Source: Erythrocercus mccallii | Lineage: Eukaryota; Chordata; Aves; Passeriformes; Dicruridae | Direction of reading: 5' to 3' | DNA length: 64,000 nucleotides | NCBI GenBank assembly: GCA_013397435.1 | Contig: VZRG01001475.1 | Coordinates: 120,563 to 184,562, forward strand | In this document: positions 25,061-38,200 of the stretch, one piece after another | Layout of the letters: the number at the start of each line of letters is the position of its first letter | Numbering within the stretch: position 1 is the first letter of the stretch | Position numbers and translations under genes: made by a program | Notes under the pieces: generated by a model | Database searches by the model: none | Seen by the model: only the letters and a program-made list of their open reading frames with translations | What the model was told of the DNA's origin: nothing

Positions 25061-25689
25061 GTCTGTCTCTAAAAAATAAATATATCAGCCCCTTGCAAGA
25101 AAATATGATTATTGGCTGAGAAATGTAAACTGCACTTGACATGTCTTCTGCCATAAAATTAAAGAATTTTATTAAACCTTGCTTTCTGAGTACAAAAACC
25201 AGCACGTGAAGGTGCATTGAATTTTTATTTGCTTTTGTTTTAGAGCATTGCATTCTCTTTTATATATATGTGTGTCTTTACAAGGTTTTGTAATTTAAAG
25301 CCACAGAACCTGCATCTGTCAGCTCTGCCTTTTATGAAGAAGGCAATTTTCTGAGACTCAACATTACATGTCTCTTGGAAATTCATCTGGGTGTCAAATA
25401 AAATCATTCCCTCTTTTAGGGCATTTCACATGAGTAAAAAAAATTGTTGATAGGTTATGTTGCAGTAATCTATACTGAAGCATTTGCTATTTGCTAATAC
25501 ATGTTCTATATTGGGTAAGTATGGATGATGAAAATAGCAAACCTTTCCCTAAGAGCTTGTGTCCCTGAAGGGGGTCAGAGTGGCCTCAGTCTTTCACTGG
25601 GACTCAGTGGGTGGAATAGGAATCTTACTTCCTAAAGGGAAGTCTCTATCATGGTTCAAAGCAAAGCATGAGCAATCGGTGGAGTCTCA

Positions 25690-25815
25690 CAGTGGGCAAT
25701 ATCGGGTTGGATTGGGGAGCACAGAAAAAGCTGTGCTGGTTCAGTCCAAGAGCCCCTCCAGGCCATGTCTCTTATAGTGGCCAGAAGCAGGTGCCTGACT
25801 CAGAAAAGGGCAAAG
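25690..25815. repeat. Possible remnant of an old sauropsid interspersed repeat
   Basis: The run ctggttcagtccaag, then catgtctcttatagtggcc, then agaagcaggtgcctgac resembles a wording that recurs in turtle and crocodile interspersed repeats (tccagtatcctgtctctgac, then agtggccagtaccaggtgc). The resemblance is from memory, the family name is not certain, and the edges are not defined. Confidence 0.3.
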
Positions 25816-28800
25816 TAAAGGACCCTCTCAGCTACTGTCTCAGGCTGCTTTCAGCTCAGATTTCTTGAGAGTGATGTGGTTAGTCTCATTTGCTAATCCA
25901 CCGTGGAACTGTCTTTTGAACATCTCTCGCTTCTCCTCTTGAACCCATGCAAACCTTTTAAAATGCACAGCTTCCTTAACCAAGGAGATCCGTGCACCTA
26001 CTTCAGGGTGGAGTAAAGAAATAATCTCCCTGCACTCGTTTTTACCCTGGTTCTTCCATGATCGGAGCACCCTAGATTTTATGAAACAACAAGCAGCACA
26101 TCCCTGTCCATTCTCTCCACACTGCTCCTTACTTTGTTGATCTCTACTCTCCTCCCACTACATCCCCTCTGTTGCGAGCTGAAAAGTCTAAGCCTGCCCA
26201 TTCATTCCTTATACAGAAGCCACTCCTTGAACACTTACATTTTAAGAAGGGGATTTCCTCAGCCTCTCGTATCTTTGTTCCTTTTTTTGGATTATACTTC
26301 CAGTTATCAAATGACAAGCTGTGTTATGTTGTGATCATCTTCTAATCCATCTCTCCTTGTAAGTCTCCTTGCAAGAAAATCTACAATGTTCTTAGTAGGT
26401 CTTTACCTTGGAAACAGCTCACTATCAGGAAACAGTACCAAAATGTAGTTCCAAATCTCGGTGCAAAATTGTGAAGCACAAAAAAATAGGAGCCTTCTAA
26501 TATATGAAATAGGGTAGCCTAAATGAATCAACAAAACGTAAATTTCCCCTAGGCCACATTACAGCCAATGTCAAAACTAGCACATCAGGTGGATCTATAA
26601 GTTGTGAAAAGCTGCCAGTGCTAAAGACTACTTTTAAACATAAACAAAAAGGCTGAGGGGAAAATTGTGAAATTTTGTGATATGGTCTTAAAGGAAGAAT
26701 GAGGGAAGGGTAAGAAGGTGAAGAAATACCCTAGGCAGAATGTGCAAATCCAAGGCAGGACTCAATTGTTTCTATACCAATTTGTGCTACAGAATGCGTT
26801 TGGACAACACGACTGAAAGTATCAACAGTGGGACTTTCTTGGCAGGGACAGAAATAAGAATACGCTCCTTGTCGTAAAATTTGCCTCTCTTCACAACAGC
26901 CACTTAACTGCACCAGGGTGCACCTAAGGACTCAGCTGCCTCGGAATAACGTAGGGAATGACCTCCCAGCTGGTGTCACTTCCTGGTGTGGCCAGACTGT
27001 TTTGTGTCTTAAAGCTTCTGATCTCGTAACAGAAGAAAGAACTGTTACATATTAAACCGAGAACACGTCAGTAGATTTAAACTCTTGGGCCACATTTCTG
27101 TCCTAGTTCTGAAACCACAGTGAGATGCACCTTCCACAGCTGCATTAGGCACCACAAGTTAGAGAAATAGTTGTGGAAACCTGAAGCAGATCATGGGCTG
27201 GCTGCGCCATGACGTGCAATACCCTTTGCCTCAATTCAGCTCTCTTCTTAGAATTTCAACCAAAATTGTAAAGCTAAATAAGATTGAGATCTTCAGCACA
27301 AAGCTGGTATATCCTGGGACAGTGCTTCACAGAGAAATTCACTGTTCAAGGAGCAGCATTTCACACACTCTTCTCCCCCTTGACCCTTTCCTTTGTGTCA
27401 AAACAGGGTCTTTGTTCTTCCAATAAATACATTGCTTGTGATGATGTTATTGTGCTAAGTTGTTTTCTCAGTTAAGGAAATCCTCCTCCGTTTTGGGTAT
27501 GGATTTCTACCTGCCAGCAGATTGTTTCCTACCTAAAGATGCCTGGTTTTTTAAATGCAGATATCCATATCCTGCTTGTGGTGATAAAAAAAAAAAATTT
27601 AAAAAATCACTATGAGCTGGCAATGTGAGACAGTCTCTCATGTCTCTCATTCTGGACTGCAAAAAAATGATTCTAATGATTCTTTAACACTAAACAATCA
27701 AAAGCTATTCTGTATGCTGCATTCTTAAATTTACGGTCTGTCCCATTTTCAGTATTTCACTTGGCAGCCAAAAAGATAAAGACAATAGAAATCTTGATCC
27801 TCTTTACAACTGGTGTCCTCAAACATGAGTAATTTCATTCTACACTGTATTAAAATTATGCATTTCACGTAGGAAATTGATCCATCAGAGTTACAACATA
27901 AGAAATGTGCTTCAGAATCAGCTTAGTGCAATAACTATTAAATACAGCCACAGTTCATGACTTTCACCTAAACAGTCTTTTAAGCAGTAGATATTTCCCA
28001 TCCAGTTGGAGGACACGTCATTGCTTTCACAGAGAACATTTACCGCCTGAAGGGTTTTTTATTTTCATTTTTAAACTACGTGAAATTTAATTCTAGATTT
28101 TGACTAGACAAAATCTGGTACTTGAGGCAGAAGGAACATGGACCTGAATACGACATTTTATTCCACTTACCTTTTCAGCAAGATGCTACTAAAATTAACA
28201 CTCCCTGTTATGAATGGGCATTGCCTGATTTGTGTGATTTGCATTGCTCAAATGTTTGAGATACCTGTATGACCACTCCCATCACTGTGTAGTGGCAGAG
28301 GAAATGCTCTTCACATAAATTGCATTATTCTGCCTTAATACAAGAACATGATTCAGCAAACAGAAAATACTTGGCTGTTAGAGCCAAGCTGCACAGGTTG
28401 GAGGAGTGTACACTCAGTGACCTGCCTTGGCTAGCAGTGACACTCCATCAGTCACAGGTACAGGAGATACGCTCAGGAGAGAGTTCCGTATGCACATAAC
28501 CCAGTGCAGAGAGAGGAATCAGATTCCAAAAGGTATTTTGGACCAAATGCCAATAGATGTGAGGCACTAATGTAGCACATGGATGTGGGTAGGAGTACTT
28601 CTGTATTGAGATTAATGAGTATGCAATGGCAGCAGGAAAAACTCTACAGGACAGTTTTTTAGAGGTCTAATTAAGGAGTACAGTTTAGAGGGAGACTAGA
28701 ACCAAGTGGAAATTGAAGCTTGGTTTTCTCAAGAAAGAGGAAAGAAAATTCAATAGGATTTACTGCTCACAGCTACGAAATCACAGTTAGTGATTTTCAC

Positions 28801-30210
28801 ATGGGTCAGAAAGAGAAGGCAACCTCCATCCACACTTTCGTCAGTGTTCAGCTCAGCTCACTGAAACTCGTACATTATTTTGCTTCTCAGAGCAGATCCT
28901 ATTACTAGTAAAATAACTTAGGAAAATGCATTTTGTCAGCATCCCTAAATCTGTAGGCTCGTAGGACCCAAAATGAAATTAAGAAAAAAAAAGCTAAATA
29001 AGATGTTCATAGAATTGATCCATTTTTATCACAGTAGGATGATTTGATGTAGTTGATTAAAATTGGAATTAACCTGCCATACAAGAAAATTTTCCTTAAA
29101 TTCCAGTGGACAAGTATGAATCTACTACATATGCATCCTATCTTATTGGTGAAACTACAGCAGCTGCACCTCTTGTTCAAGAATAGAAACGCACCAACAA
29201 AATAAAGACGTTACCTTTGGTCCAGAGCAATAGGAATCTCAAAGCTCACCTCCCATACAAATGTGTGCAAGAATTGATTTGAATCATGGCCAGAGCTGAG
29301 ACTGGAAGGCACAGTGGGAAAAGTGGATGCTGACAGAGAGCATTTCAGGGAAACAAGCAAGGTTCCTTGTTCTGGAAATTAAAGCTTCTGCACTGAATAT
29401 AACTTGGCTAAACTCAGTGGTAGTGTCAAGGGATGAGAAGGGATGATGCAGGCTAATGGTACAACTTTTTATATTGCTTTCTATTTGGAGTCGAAAAATT
29501 AGGTTGGTAAAAAGATCAGAGCTTTACATGACTTGGCAAGGAAATGGAAATGTGGGCAGAGAGGTGTGTGGGCAGGGAAAGGGTCCAAATATGAATTACT
29601 CTAATAAAGTTAAGAAACAGTTCATTCAAGGTTCTTCCATGTTGATTGGCAGCAGTCCTGCATTTACAGCATGTGGTGAGGCTTGAAATTAAATAGACTC
29701 CAATGACAGCAACTGGAAAAGGTTGTTCAATCTTAAAAAAAAGCCATTACCCTCTGTCTGGAGGAAAGTTCGGGGGGGAAAAAAGGCATGAGAAAGCTAC
29801 ACAGCTGGCCAAGGTCAAGAAGAAATAAAATCACAGGACACAGTTTCTCAACCTGAGGAATTGTTTTCACTCTGCTTCTGTAGGGACTTCGCAGGATTTT
29901 TTTTGCGGCACTGCTATAACTTGCAAACACTATTGTCATGGCTAATACCTAGTGACCAGGTACCAGAGCAATCAGAGCTGCTTCTTACACTATTTTTCAT
30001 CATTTGGCCCTTTCTTAGATACATTTTTCCAGAAGCACAGCTGTGCCCTGCAGTAGGTCCATTGGGGCTGGCTGGCAATACCTGTCTCCAGTATGGGTCA
30101 GCCTCTGGCCCCACCCCACAGAGGGTGGAGGGTGACCCCTGCAGCCCCCACTGTCAGTGCCTGGACACTGTACTCATGAAATTTCAGTGATAAGGCCATC
30201 ATTAGAATAT

Positions 30211-30332
30211 AAAAAAAAACAAAAAACAAAAAAAACCCCAGAAAAATAGAACATCCCAACAACAACAGTTAAAGAGAGTATATGCCAAGGGACAGAAACC
30301 CATATATATTTATATATATGTATATATATGTG
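30211..30332. repeat. Low-complexity A-rich tract and AT dinucleotide-like repeat
   Basis: A-rich runs broken by single C bases (30211-30240) are followed after some 55 bases by alternating AT and TATATGTA words (30297-30332). Both are simple sequence with no mobile-element body. Confidence 0.85.
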
Positions 30333-31036
30333 TGATCTCCCTCCAACACCTCCTACTTTTCCCAGCCTTGACTGCTTACACTCAATATTCCTCCTGATAA
30401 CTTTAAAAGGAAGATCTTAACACACTTGCCATTGATAACAGACTGAGGCAAAGCAATTAAAAATTATAACTGCAGGTGACAATCCTGCCTCTTGGCATTC
30501 AGGGAAACCTCTTCCAAAGGCTTTTTAAACATCTCCCTGTGAGGCCCAGCTTCACTGGGGGGAGGAAGGACAGTCTGGCAGTTTCTGTGCTTGCCCCAGG
30601 CAGGATCCATTCCCATACTCAGTGCAAGCACAGCCTGCTCTGCAATAACCCCAAGCCCGAACACACCCAACGCTACCCAAGTCCCACCAGACATAAATTT
30701 TACTTTCACATCTCCAGCCTGCCGCCGGGGCTGGTAGGAGCCTTGTGTCTACACTGAGGATGTGCTTCCAGGGGGTGGTGACAGCTCTCAGAAGAAAGCA
30801 GTGACTGAAAGGGGAACATGTCAGGGGGCCCTGTCTGACATGGACCTTAGCAGCATGGGAGAGGTTGCAGGGACGGCGGAGGGAGTCAGCGCAGCCTGGC
30901 AGGGGATGGGCCAGTCGGCATTAATTCTCACCCTTAGACAGAGCCTTCTACCAGCAGCTCGAATCAAAAAGAAAAGTTTGCTTTTAAATAATAAGGAAAG
31001 TTGCAGGGCGTTAAAAAAAAATCTCCACCATAAATA

Positions 31037-31044
31037 ATGCAAAT
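31037..31044 (+). promoter_or_regulatory. Octamer motif (POU-type) in an AT-rich candidate element
   Basis: A perfect ATGCAAAT octamer, the POU-domain site, lies within 30950-31060, a block with AT-rich homeobox-like words and no reading frame of note. A single octamer is expected by chance about once per 33 kb on either strand, so the value lies in the context only. Confidence 0.25.
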
Positions 31045-32158
31045 CACAATGAAGCAACATTTGAAATGGACTTAGAGTAATACAGAATTCTGATCGAAAC
31101 AAAAACTATTTACCTCAAACTGCTTACACACAAATCAGGATTTTTTGATGCCGAGTTCACCTTCTGCCTTGACTGTTTATGTGTTTTATTGATTTGTTTG
31201 AAACTCTGTTTGGGGACTGTTAAGAATTTGCAGTAAAACAATGTTGTAGAGATCAGAAACACTATGTATGTAAAATAACCAAGGGCACCTCTTAAAGCCT
31301 CAGGAGCAGTGTAAGAAATAACGTGAACATTTTCAAAGTTGTTTCCTATTTCTATAACTAAGAAATGCAAATTAAAGTCAGAGATGGTGGCCAGTGTATA
31401 GTTAAGAGCTGAAGCTCAGCTTTTACGCGTGGATTAACTTGTGTGATTGATCACCCAAGTCAGAGCAGTTTTGCTTCTGTTATGAGCTGGCTTCACCGCT
31501 TCCAGAACTCATCTCTGCTGAAGGGAGAAAAATGCCAGTGCGCAGGTAACAGTTTAACCAAGCCATGCACACTCTGGAAAGAAAACAAAGTGAATATGAA
31601 GGCAATGGCAGCTTTCAGACAGAATCCAGAAGGATCCCGCATTTTGCATTGCTCTGACTGATCTCACAGATGGAACAGGATGGGGAGCAGTGGCTACAGA
31701 GGATACACCCTCCCACATTTGTCCCACAGACACTTGCTGGCTGAAAAGCAGATAGCTTTATTAATCCAGCCTTGAACAGAGAAGTCTGAGTGCTCTTCCT
31801 TTGCCCTTTTTTCCCTGGGTTTATTTTTGGATTTTGTGGGAAAATACCAATGCAGATCTAGCATTTGTAAATAAACATTATAGTAATAAAACAGTAAAGG
31901 TGGTGGTTTTCTTTGGTTTGGTCTGAGAATAGGGGGAGTGGTCAGTCATTTGAAACAGTAATATCTTTCAGGGATGCTCTTGAAGAATATTATTATGAAT
32001 TGGCCTCTGATGACTAGTGAAGTGCATAAAGGACTTATTTGTCTTTAAAGAGTAGTGGCACAAATTTCAGTAAGTTTTACTAGAAATATGGACTTGTTCT
32101 ACTACAAAGCTCAATCAGAACACACCAACAGTTTGTCATGGAGCAAAACAAACATTTT

Positions 32159-32205
32159 GTGATATTGAATAAAGTGATATTGTGATAAGTGATACTGAAT
32201 AAAAA
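32159..32205. repeat. Short imperfect tandem repeat
   Basis: The phrase gtgatattgaataaa is followed by gtgatattgtgata and agtgatactgaataaa, three imperfect copies of about 15 bases. It is a local duplication with no known family. It also brings two AATAAA words close together, which should not be taken as poly(A) signals of a gene. Confidence 0.6.
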
Positions 32206-35200
32206 ACACACTAAAGCATATTTCAGAGACATAATGGAAGTGTAGATTTGAGTGTGGTTCACATTGCCACAAGCCAGACTGAGTCCCAGGTTACCAGGCT
32301 GGTAAGATCTGAACAGGGCTAAGATAATACATCAAGGTTACAGGGGGAAAAAAGCACATCACCTGTCACCTATCACATTTAGACAGCGTCTGGAATAAAC
32401 CAAAATAGCTCTGTAAGGAACTTCATATAAGCCTCCTCTGCCACAATGGTGTCAATGCAGGAGCAGGAGAAATTGCACAACGAACTGGAAATCTGTTGGG
32501 AAGATGAGCAGCTAAGGATAAGAACTACTGTCAGTCACTGGCCGTGCCATCAGGTCTTTTCTAAGCACGCCCTAGAGAGGTATGTGTCATATCTAGCATC
32601 ACCAAGTGTTTTGCTTGGCTAGAGAGTTTTAAGGACAGAAATACAACTACAAAAATAAAAACCGTTGTCCATTCTGAACAATAAAAAGAAAATCTCAACC
32701 CATCCAGATTCACCAACCTGGGCATTTTCCAGACATTTCTGGTTGCAAACCAAAATGAAGGAGAATTCTGAAAAATGTTACCAGGAAGAATTACAGGAGT
32801 GGTAATTCTCATCATTTTGCTCCATGGACACACCCTCCGTTTAGGGGAGTAAGAGAAGGGCTAACTCTGGAGGTTTTTTGCTCTGGCAAAACCTGGTGTA
32901 GGTAACTCCATGCTGACTTCTGAATTTTTCACCATAGTGTCATATCTAGGCCTTGGACAGAGAGCTTTGGGAAACATCTGTCAGAATTAGTCTTGCAGGT
33001 ACAGATTGCAACACTCTGTAAGGTGTCCCAGGTTCTCCAGCACATAAATTGCAACTGCAGAGCAGTTATTCTTAAAAGGCAAATAATCATTCATGCAATT
33101 TGTTGAAGATAAAAAACAAATAATTGCTTGTTTTCCTTATAGACTATAAAATAGTACTTTAGACAGAAAGTGTGATTTACCATTAATTTCTAGCTCAGTA
33201 GATGCAAAGTATTTGCAGTACAAAGTGACTATGGACCCCTGTCAAAGTGCAGTATTTTCTCCTGTCTATTTAAAAGTATCAGAGAGGAAAGTGCAAAGGA
33301 GCAATGCCCCTAAGGAAGACCAGATAAATTCTGCTCACATCGAAAAGAACCTGGAATATAACGTGGTACCAGCTCTTCGAGCCAATCTTTGTGCAAGGAA
33401 GTCAATGTTAAGGCTTGAAATGGGAAACTGAAAGAGGTCACTCTGCTTTTATTTAGCTTCTCCTTCATGTCAAACCAGCGGGTTGTGTGTTGTACTCCTC
33501 ACGGGTCACTGATAGCCTATCACAAAGCCTCTCTGTTTGGATGCCATCCCCCAAACCTCACCAGCCAGCAGAGCAGAAACACTAAGGTAGAGCTACCGTC
33601 CAAAAAGCTTCCCAGCACAATAGCTGCTGCTGTCATGGCAGGACAATAAAGTGGATTTTATGCTGGTATATTTTTCTCATCATATGCATGACAGAAAGTC
33701 TAATGGGCCTTACTAGTTTCTTAGTGGCTTTTAAGGCCCTATAAAATAGCCTGCTATCAGTTTGATCTGTGTTCTCGAGATGTCTGCCCGAACATCAGAG
33801 AACTCCAGCAGGAGCTATGTTTTTACTCTCCCAACCTGCAGGGAAGAGATAAGCTAATTAGCTGAGAAATTAGAGAGGGAAACTATTAGCATCACAGAAG
33901 TGAAAACGAAAGCACTATGAGAATTTATAGATGGGCAAGACCTACCCCACCTCCTGCTCTCTAAGGTCTGGAGGGGTTTTGTTAACATACCCTTTATTTT
34001 CCAGGGCAAGGCAGTTCCTGCCAACAGTCATAAGAAGGGACTCTTTTAATATTGATGGAGAAACACTTTGTCCTTCATTGACCTGCATTTGGGTCTCTGA
34101 CTTTCTGTTGTTTCAAAAGGAGCCTGGTTCTAGAGGACAAAATGTTGTGCTTCAAAATTACTGACAGCAGAAGCTACAGACAGATTTAACAAGTGGAAGG
34201 GGAGATGTTTCTCTTCTGACCAGTACATCATGTTTGGCCACTGCAGTCATAGCCCTCTTCTTTCTTTCTCAGCAGCCTAGGACTGTCCTATGTCAATTCA
34301 CTTGGTGCCAGCTCCTTTTGGGGGACTGGTAAATCCCCACCATTTCCCTGTACCCATTGTTATCCTTGCTTCAGGACAAAGTACAAAGCTCATTAATTTT
34401 TCTCTCTCTGTCTTGGTTATACTGGTCTGACCAACTGCAGCTGAGCCCACAGAAATAGTACTTCAAGAACAGAAGAGGGATCGCACAATCTTCTTGCAGC
34501 ACGACTTACAAACTTCATTCTTGGAAGACAAAGAGACTGGGTTCTTCTGTTTTCCGTTTTACACAGATCCAGATTCACTCTCTTGCTTCTACCCAATAAC
34601 TTATTATTGAAAAGATTCAAATAGGCAAAACAAAACCATAGAATCAGAATAAGTCCACCAGATATTTCACACAAACCAGTCATACATTTACAAAATCAGC
34701 TATCAAACAATTTATTTTTAACTTCTTCCCTGAGAGTTATGGCTGTCCTCAGGACATCTCATGGAGAGACATCCTTGGCTTTAAACACTGCAGAGATCAA
34801 GGCTGAAGGTAAAAAAGGAACAGAGAGACTAGAGCAGACCTTGTTCACCTAAAGCAATTTCTCTCAGAAGTTTTGTTCCTAGTTCTGAGCGCAGTTTTTC
34901 TGACTGAGGAGATCACCTTTCCTGTCATCTCCTGGTACATTTCTTTCCTGAGTTACTTTCCAGAAGGTTCCAAACCTCTAAGGGAGGGAGTACTGCCAGA
35001 CCTGTTCCAGATTTCTCTAACAGCGCTTCGTTGTGGCAATTCCCATGTTCCCTTCTTGCTGCTGAAGCAGCTCTCTTTGTTCCTCCTCATCTCATAGCAG
35101 ATGCATTCCCATAAATAGGTAATACCAAACTCATTCCTTTCAGGAATTTAAGGGAACTACACTTCTGAATGAATAGTTCTTTTTTAAATTTCCCCCAGAT

Positions 35201-38200
35201 CCTTTTAAGGAAATTTCCATGCATAACAACAAAATAAATGCAACCAAAACCAATGCTGTCTCCCTTTCCACTTGATGTTCCTTTAAATACCTTAGATATG
35301 CCAAGCTTTCTCCAGGGCCTGTTCCTGGAATCCCTCTTGCCTTCACTCAGTCCCACAAATGGAAATGACCATCTGGGGAGAAGCACGCTCCAGAAACCAG
35401 TTCACAGAGGGGAATTGTTTTGCTGCAACAGGGAATTCAACCACCGACCTACAAATCCACCCTGCTTCTGCTTCGGGCTGAATGCGTGCACAAGCACTGC
35501 CAGTATGCACGAGGCTGCCCAGCTCAGGGAGGTAATTACAAGTTAATTTTGCACCTCTGTGACAGGTACTCCCTATGTTACTGTATACAGCAACCCTGCA
35601 GCCACTACCAAGGCTCTCCCTGCAGCCTCATGAAACAGGGCACAGGCAGAGCCCCATGGAAAGGGAGAGACATCTGTTTACTCAGAGCACCCAGGTCAGG
35701 AGAGATTAACATGCATCACAGGCGGCCTTTCCTGGTGCACCCAGGCTATTTTCAGGACAGAAAACACTTGTTGTAGTACCTAAACATATGTATTACAGCA
35801 GTACCTGGCTCTGTCACAGACATCTGGGAACAACCTGACTTCTTGCACTGCCCACCCCTCTCCTATGCATTACAGTGTAAAGACATGGGATTGTGTGGCC
35901 CAATGTCCTACAATGGTCCCTTTGAAGAACACGGAAAAAAGCGGAAGTTAATAAAACTTTCTCAATGCCCTCCTGAAAAGGCAAAGTTTTTCAGCAATTA
36001 TTGAGGGAATGCTTCTTCTGTTGACTCATACTTTCACTATACAGATATATATTTACATAAACATTTTGTATATTTACTGTTGGCCTTGAGAAACATAATA
36101 CATATGTCACTGAGGTCAATAACATTTTAATTCTAAAGATTTTTTTTTTCAAAGCCACCTGGGAATGGTTAAAACAGGATACAGGGCTTTTATTCCTGCC
36201 TGCCTTCACGAAGGCAGCTCTATTCTCTGCTGTACACACGATAGTTGCTATGCATACAGATAGAGCCCTAACAATACTATTCTGACATTTAAGTATTTCA
36301 CGCTCTATGCAGGACAGCCTGTTTGTATTTTTAAGCTTGGTTCTTGGGCCAAATGCAAAGAGACTACTGTGTGACTCTGAGCTTATCTTCTGTACTCCCA
36401 TCTAAAAAGTTAATGCTTGGGTGTGTCAGGTATCACCTGGGGATTTAAGCAAGAGGCTTTTTGCAGTTAACCCAATCCCGTGACCTGCTCTGAACTACCT
36501 TTGATTTGAAGGCAGTTTCCTTAAATACCCAACTGCCCCTTCCATTAATTGGAATCAAATTCTCCTGAAATGTGGGTGCACAACAATTCCTATTTTACCT
36601 CCTCAATAGCTCTATACATACTCTGTTACACCTCAGAGCAGAGGTATTGGTGAGACACAGGTGGAGAGGATGGTTTTGTTGTGCTCACCTTCTTGAATCT
36701 GATTTTCTTTGCTGAATGTTTGCAGAATATCAGCATCTAGTTAATCTGGCAGTTGTCTATATAGAGGGAATGGAGTTTAGTGCCTCCTTGATAATAGTGC
36801 TTTCTCATCAGCAGACCAACAGTTTATTCATTACTGGTTTCTGTTTTACCATTATTTTGATCACACTCATTTTTGCTCCTCTTGCAGCATCAGGAAAGGG
36901 AGGGTAATAGGCATTAGCTTTGTCTAATTTCTCATCATTACTGATTGAAAAAGTGGTTTGCAATTAGTGTAAAGAGTGGTGGCATGACTGCCTTGCAGGC
37001 TAAATAAAATATAATATATGCCCTCAGTCAAGGGCTGCAGCAGGATCTTGTATCGATGCCCCAAAGGAACTTAGCAGGTAATAGAGGAGCAGCAGCAAAT
37101 TATACTAGATGGCACAGTCAGAGGCTAAGTTATTAGCTGGGGTTTAGACTCCAGAAGAGAGGATCTAAGGGATTTTTCTGAAAGGATTACTGCTCCAGGG
37201 ACACTGGGGGCCAAGCTCACCATCTCACCCTGGGTCATTCCATGCTGTCCCTGTGTTGGCCCTCAGAGGGCACAGGCTGTGCTGACAGGACTCCTGCAGC
37301 ACCCGTGAGGCCAACCCTGCCACTACAGCCAGGATCAGCTTCTCTTGCAACTCAGATGAGTCCCTCCCTCTGCAGCAATGCCTCCTTGGCATTGCAGTCA
37401 TGAACTGCTGCACTGTGCAGAACGGGCAGCTAGAGGAGGATCTAAGAAGTTATGTTCCAGAAAAAAAGGGATATTTGATGCAACACCAGTGACAGTTACT
37501 TTCAACAGTTTACCAGGTTCTAACATACATCCTTAGATATGGCGAGAGTAAAGAGCGGCTGAAGGAGGCGCATCAACTGGAATTGTGCCTGGAAAGCTGG
37601 TATGTTTCTTGTCTCCGTGCTTCACGGTACCTGCTGGTTTTGTCACTGCTGTAATTACACTTTCAGAAACACGTGGCATGTATGCCACCTACTTCTTGTG
37701 CAGGCTGACTTGCTCACTTAGGGAATGGAGTCTGTGATAGGTATCTCATGTCTTACTTCCACAACTGGTGCAGATAGAGGCTTTACGACAGAATCCCTTA
37801 TTTTGAGCTAAGGGACACGTGGGCATGCACGTACATGGCAATTGTTATCATTTTGCCACTCTAATCATTGCTTTAGGACTGGTGCCTTTTGCCCGCTGTC
37901 CCTTAGGTTTTTTGAAGCAGACAGATTACTGGTTATGTTTAAGATAAACATTGGCTACAACTTTTGGTAATTGAACAACACCTCTTGAAAATCCTGCTAG
38001 GAATTGTCCCCAGGGTATTTCCTCTGGGACAACCTAACTCAATTTTTGTGATTTAAAGGTTCTGTCTAGTTCTTTTAAATATTCCTTTGATGTTGTAGTG
38101 TTCTGCTTGTAATAGATTGTTATTGCCCTATATTGAGTTTGCAGAGTGAAGGTAAATCTTTTGTGATGTGATTGTGCTACCCCAAACTCAATATTGTTCA

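Noticed and set aside
37225..37413. 62-codon minus-strand frame that reads smoothly
   Set aside because: Too short, GC-rich composition effect, no splice signals identified.
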